Shown here in pieces: positions 43,092-49,520 of a DNA stretch of 49,520 nt. Position 1 is the first letter of the stretch, and the number at the start of each line of letters is the position of its first letter. The stretch spans positions 1 through 49,520 of the forward strand of contig JAICFW010000058.1 of assembly GCA_025923455.1 (NCBI GenBank). The letters are read 5' to 3'. The translations under genes and the position numbers were made by a program. Under the pieces are notes generated by a model that saw nothing but the letters and a program-made list of their open reading frames with translations, ran no database searches and was not told the origin of the DNA. Source of the stretch: Nitrososphaeraceae archaeon. GTDB lineage: Archaea; Thermoproteota; Nitrososphaeria; Nitrososphaerales; Nitrososphaeraceae.

Positions 43092-44399
43092 TTATTCGGG
43101 CAGTATTCTGAAAACCTTGCCTTGTCCAATAGATACTACATACAAGTAACCATCTGGTCCAACAGTGAGGTCAGTTATCCCACCAAATCCTGCTCCGAAT
43201 ATAATCTCCTCTGCTCCAGAGGTGATCGGGTTCCGAATATATCTATCTGCAAGTGCTGGGGGAAGTATGAGGTCATTTCTCGCTTCGTTTAATTCAAAGT
43301 GATAAATACGACCATTGTGAACGTCTCCAACAAACATGTCGTTCTCATATTGAGGTCCTAATTTATCAGAATCTAGAAATACTATTGACGTCAATCCTGC
43401 GCTTTTTATCCAAACTAATTTGGGATCATAATATCTTCCGTTACCATCGAATGTTATCAGATCATTAGTATTAAATTTTTTTTGTGAGGCTGAAAAACCA
43501 TACATTTGTTGCCAACCGCTATTGAATCCTGGATTTACTAGGTTTATTTCATCTCCATCCGCTGGTCCATTCTCTGTGTCCCATAGGAAGCCTGTTATGG
43601 GATCAAAATCGAGTCCAAAACTGTTCCTAATGCCATAGGCGTAATACAATCGCAAAGGCATGGAATCTCCTAATATTCCTTCACCTACAGGCTTTCCACC
43701 TTGTGTTATTCTTAAAATACCACTGCGTCCATCCGCAACTATTCCATCATCAAAGTTTTGAGCTTGTGTTGCTTCAAAATCGGCTTTAAATGACCCGTCA
43801 ATGTCACCTACCGGAACGTAAATGTTGTTGTCAGGACCGATTTCTATTGCTCCTCCGTTATGTCTTGGTCCAGGATCTGCAGGCAAATCCAAAAGAAGTA
43901 CGGGATTTACAAGTCTATTATCAACTAATTCATATTTGTAAAGGCGATTTCCTATTGGGGTTTTACCTGCCCTATCACTTCCATCATTACCCTCAATTTC
44001 GGTAAAGTAGAGGTAAACATTTGTTTTGAAATCATTTTGGGAAACTGCGATTCCACACATTCCCCTTTCAATAGAATTTGCTACATCCACATCAAGAAGA
44101 GGCAAATCTGTAACTATCCCTCTATTAACCCTCATTACGGTTCCTTTGTCCTTTTCCAAAACAAGAAAGTCATCAGGACCTAGGAAAGCCATGGTTGTAG
44201 GTACCTGCAACCCTTCAGCTACCTCCTCAACTTTGAGGCTGGAATCTGAGACTTCGGGATGGTCTGTCCCCTTGTTAAGCACCCTTTCTTTTAACGTGGT
44301 TTGACCGTAGGTCTGATCAAAATAAAAGGTGACATTAAAGATAAAAATAAAGAGAAACAGAAGAGTAAGATAGCTGTTCACCCTAGGCCGAAAAAGCAA
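43092..44399 (-). CDS. PQQ-dependent sugar (glucose/sorbosone) dehydrogenase-like protein
   Basis: The 435-residue protein has a signal peptide (YLTLLFLFIFIFNVTFYFDQTYG) and a six-blade beta-propeller of the soluble GDH/GSDH family: LQVPTTMAFLGPDDFLVLEKDKG, ERGMCGIAVS, GPRHNGGAIEIGPDNNIYVPVGD, YYAYGIRNSFGLDFDPITGFLWDTENGP.DGDEINL, and GPDGYLYVVS. The His in PRHNGG and the Arg in GIRNSFG match quinone-site residues. It would oxidise sugars outside the cell if PQQ is available; otherwise it may bind sugar only. It is convergent with copA. The start is TTG. Confidence 0.88.
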   Translation of the reverse strand: MLFRPRVNSYLTLLFLFIFIFNVTFYFDQTYGQTTLKERVLNKGTDHPEVSDSSLKVEEVAEGLQVPTTMAFLGPDDFLVLEKDKGTVMRVNRGIVTDLPLLDVDVANSIERGMCGIAVSQNDFKTNVYLYFTEIEGNDGSDRAGKTPIGNRLYKYELVDNRLVNPVLLLDLPADPGPRHNGGAIEIGPDNNIYVPVGDIDGSFKADFEATQAQNFDDGIVADGRSGILRITQGGKPVGEGILGDSMPLRLYYAYGIRNSFGLDFDPITGFLWDTENGPADGDEINLVNPGFNSGWQQMYGFSASQKKFNTNDLITFDGNGRYYDPKLVWIKSAGLTSIVFLDSDKLGPQYENDMFVGDVHNGRIYHFELNEARNDLILPPALADRYIRNPITSGAEEIIFGAGFGGITDLTVGPDGYLYVVSIGQGKVFRILPE

Positions 44400-44527
44400 G
44401 ATTAGATTCGCGTTTCACAGCAAGTAACGACAAATATTAATTTACCTTCTCAGCTCTAGCATGCAATTCTGCCGTTAGCATTTAATTCTCATAACGTTTA
44501 TGAATATAGACTATTAATTCTCGTTAG

Positions 44528-45148
44528 TTGAGATCACTTTTAGTCTACATAATTACATTTTTTATGTTCTCAGCATCATCACTATATTTTTTGGTTGCAA
44601 TTTTTGGAGAAAGTATCGAAAGCGACGAAAAACACATTTTGCAGCCAGTTAAAGGACAAGAAGAAGTTGTTAATGAATCCGGACACAGTGAAAGCCAGGA
44701 AGAACTTGAAACACACAGTGAAACAAATGAAACATCAGAACAACATCTACAAGAAGAACAGGTTCTGGCGCAAAACGCAAGTGAATCAAATCAGATTGAA
44801 CGCGAACAAGGAGATAGAACACAACATCAGGAAATGTTTGAAAAACAGCGCCGCATATTAGAATTATCACTTTCAATTGGAGCTGGAATCGGCTATGCTG
44901 CAACAGGGCTATGGATGATACTAGACAAGAAGAACAGTAAAAGTCCGTATATAATAGCAATAGTTGGTTCTTTCATATTATTAGGAGCATATGCTTCATC
45001 CCGAACAATAGGGATTTCCAATTTGGGTATAGAGCCCGTAGGCATATTGGATTCAGTTGTGGCAGGACTCCAGGTCGCAATTGTTGCTACTTGTCTATAT
45101 ATTCTAATGACTAGAATACATCCCGATGGAATTACTGTTGATAAATAG
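44528..45148 (+). CDS. membrane protein with long acidic extracellular linker
   Basis: The 206-residue protein starts at TTG with a signal/anchor (LLVYIITFFMFSASSLYFLVAIFG), then a charged Glu/Gln/Ser-rich segment (about 28-115) and three spans in the C-terminal half (LSIGAGIGYAATGLWMIL, SPYIIAIVGSFILLGAYA, VAGLQVAIVATCLYILM). The layout, an acidic loop and a small membrane bundle, recurs in thaumarchaea. No transporter or enzyme motif is visible. Confidence 0.68.
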   Translation: MRSLLVYIITFFMFSASSLYFLVAIFGESIESDEKHILQPVKGQEEVVNESGHSESQEELETHSETNETSEQHLQEEQVLAQNASESNQIEREQGDRTQHQEMFEKQRRILELSLSIGAGIGYAATGLWMILDKKNSKSPYIIAIVGSFILLGAYASSRTIGISNLGIEPVGILDSVVAGLQVAIVATCLYILMTRIHPDGITVDK

Positions 45149-45213
45149 CATTCAAATATTCAGAAAAACAGTCCAGACAAGATTAAATAGTCGAAATAGA
45201 TATTTCGGCAATT

Positions 45214-45615
45214 TCAGAAAATCTCGTTATGTACTAGACTTAATAAAGAATCTTCAATTTGCCTTAGTTTCACGGGTTTAATCAAAATGTCAATATTTTT
45301 GTCGTAAAAAACCTCATGCTTTGATATTTCATGATCTAAAAATTCAAAAGCAGTAATGAACATTATACATGACGATGGAAATTTCTTTAGGATTTCCGAT
45401 GCGACTTCAATTCCGTTCCTGTTACCTGGTAACCGATAATCTATAATATAAGCATTAGGACGCTCGATATCAATATCGTCCAATATAGTTTCGGAGTTAA
45501 TATACGTCCTAATTACTCGATGACCTTTTCTAGAAAGATAGTCGCTATAAAGGGTTAGAATGTCCTCTTCGTCATCAAGAATCATTATTGTTAACCTTTT
45601 TCTTGTTTCTACCAT
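45214..45615 (-). CDS. single-domain response regulator
   Basis: From the ATG at 45615 the product is 133 residues with a CheY-like receiver domain only: acidic pair D14/D15 in MILDDEED, phosphorylated D59 in YIIDYRLPG, T88 in MFITAF, and K113 in ILIKPVK. There is no output domain. In ammonia-oxidising archaea such receivers are fed by histidine kinases elsewhere in the genome. A TTG at 45633 would add six residues. The partner kinase is not in the window. Confidence 0.9.
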   Translation of the reverse strand: MVETRKRLTIMILDDEEDILTLYSDYLSRKGHRVIRTYINSETILDDIDIERPNAYIIDYRLPGNRNGIEVASEILKKFPSSCIMFITAFEFLDHEISKHEVFYDKNIDILIKPVKLRQIEDSLLSLVHNEIF

Positions 45616-45803
45616 GATGATCAATCCGCTCAATTAATCTGCTCGGTCGATCGTTTATGACGATTAATTGTAATCATCGTTGGATCAACATACTATTTAC
45701 AAGTTTATCAGGATATGTCTTATGTCCTGACCATGTACTATTGACAAGTAGTACTCGACTATCCAATCCTAAGAGGACTTATCGTTTTACGCCATTCACG
45801 AAA

Positions 45804-46016
45804 TTATTTATCGTTTCTATTCCAAATTTTCGTTGTAACAAGGACTTTCTGCCATGTCATCGCTTTTCCATACCTTCGTGCATAGCAATATTTAGCATCT
45901 CCAACTTGATCATAACAATAATCTTCTTCCGAGACAGTCGTCGCATTTGAACCATTGACTGTTACTGAGATTACCAAGATCAGTGTTGTAAATAATGGAT
46001 TAATAAGTTCAATCAT
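45804..46016 (-). pseudogene. frameshifted third member of the YCYD secreted family
   Basis: The frame starts with a signal peptide (ELINPLFTTLILVISVTVNG) and YCYDQVGDAKYCYA, then runs into sequence unlike the family. In a second frame from about 45883 the DNA reads CTKVWKSDDMAESPCYNENLE and stops at 45817, which matches the end of the 31983 paralogue (TKKVCENE, DLLAES.CYN). A one- or two-base shift near 45883-45890 explains this. The 70-residue product as read would lack the last Cys pair. Confidence 0.7.
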
Positions 46017-46275
46017 TACGAACCAGCGAATAATATCATGCTTATTAAATTCAAACTAACATTCTCTAAAATGAGAATACGATTCTAGTTTCTACGTGAA
46101 CAATTCTAAAATTTTTGTAAAATTGTTATTCTTTTATCAAAATGAAGTAGAACTCATGACATAATTGAAGTAGACATATTGCATGATGAAGTAAAAATAC
46201 TGGATAGGAAATTTTATCAAATTTTAAGATAATAAAATAAAAAGGTTATAACAAGGTTTTAATTAATATCTCAAA

Positions 46276-46392
46276 TTGGAAAACCAATCTGATGAATGTC
46301 AACTATGTCATCACACTAGAGAGTTCCACATATTAGAGAACGGAAAATATGGTATTTGTCTGAAATGTCATTGCATTAATTTTAAAGATTAA
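46276..46392 (+). CDS. 38-residue zinc-ribbon miniprotein
   Basis: From TTG to TAA the product has C8-x2-C11 (DECQLCHHT) and C28-x2-C31-x-C33 (ICLKCHC), with His next to both knuckles, so one zinc ribbon is likely. It is followed by an A/T-rich stretch. The region before it (46017-46275) holds no other gene that I can see. Confidence 0.6.
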   Translation: MENQSDECQLCHHTREFHILENGKYGICLKCHCINFKD

Positions 46393-46450
46393 AAAACTAT
46401 TTTGTTTATATCACGTACGGACAATGAGCAGATAGTAAAAGTTCCAAATA

Positions 46451-46699
46451 TTATTTTATGGTGTTATTCTGTAGATATTCCTGAAACATTTGCAATGTCG
46501 TCAATTGTAAAGTATTCATCATTTGATCACATAAGGCTTCACTAGTGGTCTGGGCCCTTAAGCACGTTTGATACAGCCTAATATCATCAGCGTTTAGATT
46601 TTCATAATTCTGAGGCAAACCATATACTTGATTTGAAATAAGAACTGTAAAAACAAGCAAGGTTGTAACTATAAATAAACCCACATTAGTCATTTTCAA
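46451..46699 (-). CDS. small secreted helical protein
   Basis: The 82-residue product has a signal peptide (VGLFIVTTLLVFTVLISNQVYG) and a helical mature part with two Cys (YQTCLRAQTTSEALCDQMMNTL) that could form a disulfide. The end is polar (QNNTIK). No family recognised. Confidence 0.65.
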   Translation of the reverse strand: MKMTNVGLFIVTTLLVFTVLISNQVYGLPQNYENLNADDIRLYQTCLRAQTTSEALCDQMMNTLQLTTLQMFQEYLQNNTIK

Positions 46700-46811
46700 A
46701 TATTATCTTAGCTACTACTTGAGTTTTATCTCTTGTCCAACTATATTCGCATGTCCCTCCTTCCCTTGGTAGTCATTTTGATCTTAAATTACGATGTAAG
46801 GTATTGAAATT

Positions 46812-47045
46812 ATGGGCCGAACTGTACCTTCATATCGAATTGCTTCTGAAAGAGAAAGAAGGAAGTGGAAAATATTTAGAGATCAATTGGACAAACGTGA
46901 AAGAAAAACGTTTGATGAAATGATGTCCATTTCAAGATTGTATAATGTTGCTGGTGTAGGTTCTTGTAAACCTGTTCTATTACATCCGATTCTGATGTCT
47001 ATAATATTTGATCATTATAAGCAAATGAGAAACACTCGAAAATGA
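46812..47045 (+). CDS. conserved small archaeal protein (MGRTVPSYRIA family, second copy)
   Basis: The 77-residue protein is a paralogue of that at 762-1007: it shares MGRTVPSYRIA, a basic helix (KWKIFRDQLDKRERKTFDEMM), LYNVAG, PVLLHPILMSI and FDHYKQM. It lacks membrane spans and contains one Cys. Both copies stand near small secreted-protein genes. The 260-bp space after it (47046-47306) shows no clear gene. Function unknown. Confidence 0.8.
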   Translation: MGRTVPSYRIASERERRKWKIFRDQLDKRERKTFDEMMSISRLYNVAGVGSCKPVLLHPILMSIIFDHYKQMRNTRK

Positions 47046-47306
47046 AAATAAAGATGATTAAGAATTGGTCACAGGATTAATTTTGTTTTTGAAATGGAGC
47101 TGGTAGTTTATGAATCATATTTGACATGATTTCTTGACCCAATGATTTAACTTATAATTTATAATAAGGTTCAGTGGGATTCGGACACTTCATGTATTCG
47201 GGTTCTGTCAACTTGGTATTTACTTTTTGTTCTCAATATACTTAAAATTTTGTCAATTATCGAAGAGAGAATCAGATAGCTTGAAAAGAAAATATATTGT
47301 TTCACA

Positions 47307-47702
47307 TCAAGGTTTAGAATCAGACCATTTTCTCATCCACTGCATTAAGTTAATAACAGATTCTACCAGTTCCTGTCCCTTAGGAGTAAGCTTGTATTCT
47401 ACTCTTGGAGGTATCTCGTTATATGCTAGTCTTTCCAAAATTTTACCTTCTTCCAGTTCCTTTAATCTACGAGCCAGTGTCTTACTGCTAAACCCTTTCA
47501 GTAATTTTCTAAATTCCTTATATCTTACTGGCTGGGAAGAACAACAAAGAGGTATTAACATCTCTAAAGTTCCCCTTTTAGTAATTAACTTCCGAACTTT
47601 AGCGGTTTCCTTCATCAGAATAGCTGCGTTATATCCCTCAAAATTACACCCATCCTGATATATTGGAAGTTGGTTTACTTTCTGTCCATTTGTTTCCGAC
47701 AT
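47307..47702 (-). CDS. HxlR-type winged-helix regulator of the ars cluster
   Basis: From the ATG at 47702 the product is 131 residues; longer readings run into the divergent arsM gene. It has the HxlR pattern: a conserved early Cys (DGCNFEGY), TLEMLIPLCCSSQPVRYKEFRKLLKGFSSKTLARRLKELEEGKILERL, and PRVEYKLTPKGQELVESVINLMQWMRKW. The CC pair (C53-C54) next to the recognition helix could bind arsenite. It diverges from arsM with 63 bp between starts, in which the arms TGTTTACTA and TAGTAAACA flank a central ATTTAAAT. Confidence 0.85.
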   Translation of the reverse strand: MSETNGQKVNQLPIYQDGCNFEGYNAAILMKETAKVRKLITKRGTLEMLIPLCCSSQPVRYKEFRKLLKGFSSKTLARRLKELEEGKILERLAYNEIPPRVEYKLTPKGQELVESVINLMQWMRKWSDSKP

Positions 47703-47709
47703 GTCTCTC

Positions 47710-47757
47710 TGTTTACTAAAGTATCCTCGACAATTTAAATAGTTTCTGTAGTAAACA
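47710..47757. promoter_or_regulatory. ars divergent promoter with long inverted repeat
   Basis: TGTTTACTA (47710-47718) and TAGTAAACA (47749-47757) are perfect inverted arms with a 30-bp gap. At the centre lies the palindrome ATTTAAAT (47733-47740), a TATA-like core about 30 bp from the arsM start and 34 bp from the regulator start, so one core could serve both directions. Binding to the arms would flank and control both promoters. Confidence 0.65.
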
Positions 47758-47765
47758 ATAATGAC

Positions 47766-48539
47766 ATGAAACAAGAAACATTGAAGGCAAAAATTAAAGA
47801 ACGATATGGCAAAATTGCCTTGGAAGGTAACCCAGAGCGTTGTTGCGGTCCAGAATGCTGCAGCTCTTCTGAACCCAATCCACAAGTCTCATCGATTTCT
47901 GTCGGCTACAATGTCAAGCTATTAGATTCTATACCACAGTCATCAATACTTGGTCTGGGTTGTGGAGCTCCACTTAATTTCGCTAATTTAAAGGCTGGAG
48001 AAATTGTAGTAGATTTAGGCTCAGGTGCTGGAATAGATGCATTCTTGGCATCCAGAGAGGTTAAGGAAAATGGTAAAGTAATTGGAATAGACTTTACTGA
48101 TGAAATGCTAGATAAAGCAACCTCTGCGGCAAAAGAGAATGGATTTACCAATGTTGAGTTTCGAAAAGGAGACGTTGAAAATAACATTCCAGTTGATGAT
48201 AATACAGTGGACGTTGCTATCAGTAATTGTGTTATCAACTTGGCTTCTGATAAAGTTAAAGCATTCAAAGAAGTTTATCGCATCCTGAAGAAAGAAGGTA
48301 AGGGAAGGATAATAATTTCAGATTTAGTTACAAGTAAAGAGGTTGAGGGAGAATCAGTTAATGCTGAAAATTGGTGTAGTTGCATTGACGGAGCATTAAC
48401 AAAGAAAAATTACATTAACAGCATAAAGGAAGCGGGTTTTGAGAATGTCAGAGTTTTAAATGAACAGTTATACATGAAGGAAGATAAGACTGGTGGAAGA
48501 AATATATCAAGCATAATTGTCGGAGCAATGACAAAATGA
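47766..48539 (+). CDS. arsM: arsenite S-adenosylmethionine methyltransferase
   Basis: The 257-residue protein has the SAM site VVDLGSGAGID (81-91) and the arsenite Cys set in ArsM order: C66 in LGLGCGAP, C155 in SNCVINL, and C204/C206 in NWCSCIDGAL. The N-terminus has two further Cys pairs (RCCGPECCSS, 25-34). It adds methyl groups to As(III). The start codon is about 30 bp from a TATA-like core, so the mRNA is probably leaderless. It overlaps arsC by ATGA, so the two are translationally coupled. Confidence 0.94.
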   Translation: MKQETLKAKIKERYGKIALEGNPERCCGPECCSSSEPNPQVSSISVGYNVKLLDSIPQSSILGLGCGAPLNFANLKAGEIVVDLGSGAGIDAFLASREVKENGKVIGIDFTDEMLDKATSAAKENGFTNVEFRKGDVENNIPVDDNTVDVAISNCVINLASDKVKAFKEVYRILKKEGKGRIIISDLVTSKEVEGESVNAENWCSCIDGALTKKNYINSIKEAGFENVRVLNEQLYMKEDKTGGRNISSIIVGAMTK

Positions 48540-48976
48540 AAATATCATTTGGCAAGCCTAAATTAGAATCAGAAAGGATAATCCTTTTTGTGTGTGTGGA
48601 AAACGCTGGTAGAAGTCAAATGGCTGAGGGCTTCTTTAACAATAGTCCTCCAGAAGGATACAGAGCAGTTAGTGCTGGAACAAAGCCAGTATCGCAAATT
48701 AATCCTGTTGTTATTGATGTCATGAGGGAAGTTGGTATCGATATCACTAATCAAAAATCTAAGGAAATTACAGAGGATATGATGCGAAACTCTTTCAAAG
48801 CTGTGAATATGGGTTGCATGGAGAAGGATTCATGCCCGACACTATTTTTGCCAAATGTTTTGGATTGGAATTTGGAAGACCCCAAAGGTAAATCTTCTGA
48901 AAAAGTGAGGGAGATAAGAGATGAAATTGAACAGCGAGTAAAAGAACTTGTCGCAAGTATCAAAATTCACAAGTAA
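48536..48976 (+). CDS. arsC: arsenate reductase, low-molecular-weight phosphatase type
   Basis: The 146-residue protein has the P-loop C20-x5-R26 (FVCVENAGRSQMAEGFF) and the later Cys pair C94 and C100 (MGCMEKDSCP), as in thioredoxin-linked ArsC, and WNLEDPKGK near the catalytic Asp. It reduces As(V) to As(III), the substrate of ArsM. It begins inside the arsM stop codon (ATGA) and ends in overlap with the MIP gene. The family and role are clear. Confidence 0.93.
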   Translation: MKISFGKPKLESERIILFVCVENAGRSQMAEGFFNNSPPEGYRAVSAGTKPVSQINPVVIDVMREVGIDITNQKSKEITEDMMRNSFKAVNMGCMEKDSCPTLFLPNVLDWNLEDPKGKSSEKVREIRDEIEQRVKELVASIKIHK

Positions 48977-49520
48977 ATTATCCATTACTCAAAAAAAATT
49001 TCTTGCGGAACTTATTGGCACATTCATTGTAGTAGTTTCCGCTACGGGTTCAGTTGTTATTGATGCAAAGCTAGGAGGAATTTTCGGAATTTCATTTATA
49101 GCGTTTGCTCCTTTTGTCGGCGTAGCAATATGTGTTTACCTTTTTAGTAAAATATCAATGGCGCATTTTAATCCCGCTGTTACAATTGGTTACTTAATCA
49201 CAGGACACTTGAAAAAGAATTTGCTAATATGGTATCTTGTTGCGGAATTAACAGGTGCATTAATTGCGAGTATTTTTGTTAAATATGCGATAGGTGTTGA
49301 AGCCAATCTAGGAGCTAATTCTCCAGACTACAACTTTTCTCTTCCTCTCATTTTCGGCATTGAGGTTTTGGCTTCTGCACTGTTGATGGCGGTAATATAC
49401 GCAGTTGTTCTTACAAAGGGATTGAAGGGTTTTAGTGGTATTGCTATTGGCGGTATAGTTGGATTGGACATTTTTTTCTTTGGACTTATTTCTGGTGCTT
49501 CAATGAATCCTGCTCGTTCT
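48948..49520 (+). CDS. MIP-family channel (aquaporin/AqpS-like), 3' end cut
   Basis: The frame starts at TTG inside arsC (29-bp overlap), since an in-frame stop lies three codons before it, and is open to the window end (191 codons). It has the first NPA box (HFNPAVTIGY), spans such as FLAELIGTFIVVVSATGSVV and FIAFAPFVGVAICVYL, and the second NPA at SGASMNPARS. Channels next to ars genes move arsenite out of the cell (AqpS type). No ArsB or Acr3 is visible before the cut, so this is likely the As(III) exit route. Confidence 0.87.
   Translation, partial: MSQVSKFTSKLSITQKKFLAELIGTFIVVVSATGSVVIDAKLGGIFGISFIAFAPFVGVAICVYLFSKISMAHFNPAVTIGYLITGHLKKNLLIWYLVAELTGALIASIFVKYAIGVEANLGANSPDYNFSLPLIFGIEVLASALLMAVIYAVVLTKGLKGFSGIAIGGIVGLDIFFFGLISGASMNPARS

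Noticed and set aside
45657-45950. Plus-strand 97-codon frame
   Set aside because: It is the complement of the frameshifted YCYD gene and its signal peptide.
47161-47215. GGTTCAGTGGGATTCGG resembling a tRNA T-arm
   Set aside because: No acceptor, D-arm or anticodon arm can be folded around it.

Overview
The window is AT-rich archaeal DNA, almost certainly from a soil-type ammonia-oxidising archaeon of the Nitrososphaerales (Thaumarchaeota/Nitrososphaeria). The low GC together with Ku/LigD and many small secreted and zinc-ribbon proteins makes a Nitrosocosmicus-like genome the best guess; this is inference from gene content. The archaeal marks are Alba, AsnC-type and HxlR-type regulators, TRASH domains, PsbP-like secreted proteins, an F420-type LLM oxidoreductase, TATA boxes close to start codons, and many TTG starts. 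I saw no rRNA, tRNA or CRISPR array.

Layout. 1-5.7 kb: a cut secreted protein, a class V aminotransferase, a RAM-domain protein, a cyclase-family hydrolase and an NCS1 permease. 5.7-9.7 kb: a minus-strand cluster with a sugar N-acetyltransferase, a Trm112-like protein, a Gfo/Idh dehydrogenase, a branched-chain aminotransferase, a nucleotidyltransferase-like protein and Alba. 11.2-13.4 kb: a KAP P-loop NTPase fused to pentapeptide repeats. 13.8-24.8 kb: mostly small proteins, plus an MFS transporter, a cytosolic cupredoxin fused to a class III nucleotide cyclase, a VTT membrane protein, an LLM oxidoreductase and a PH/SHOCT protein. 25-37 kb: secreted proteins and a bacterial-type NHEJ pair, Ku at 27.2 kb and a three-domain LigD at 34.4 kb, separated by many tiny genes. 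37.2-43.1 kb: a copper module made of an AsnC-TRASH regulator and a CopA ATPase with an N-terminal TRASH/YHS domain, sharing one palindromic operator. 43-47 kb: a PQQ-type sugar dehydrogenase, a membrane protein, a response regulator and small secreted proteins. 47.3-49.5 kb: an arsenic cluster of HxlR regulator, ArsM, ArsC and a MIP channel, cut by the window end.

The strongest unexplained signal is a dispersed, roughly 150-190 nt element of two or three hairpins. A fairly complete copy lies at 31.4 kb, partial copies lie at 32.4 and 38.2 kb, and its 5' part lies at 0.6 kb. Base changes between copies keep the stems paired. One copy sits exactly at the break point of a truncated DUF72 gene. 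Other points of note are the cupredoxin-cyclase fusion, which cannot have a signal peptide, the shared copper operator whose position relative to the TATA box differs between the two promoters, a long inverted repeat around the ars divergent promoter, a frameshifted member of a small secreted Cys-rich family, and about ten Cys-rich proteins of 38-74 residues.
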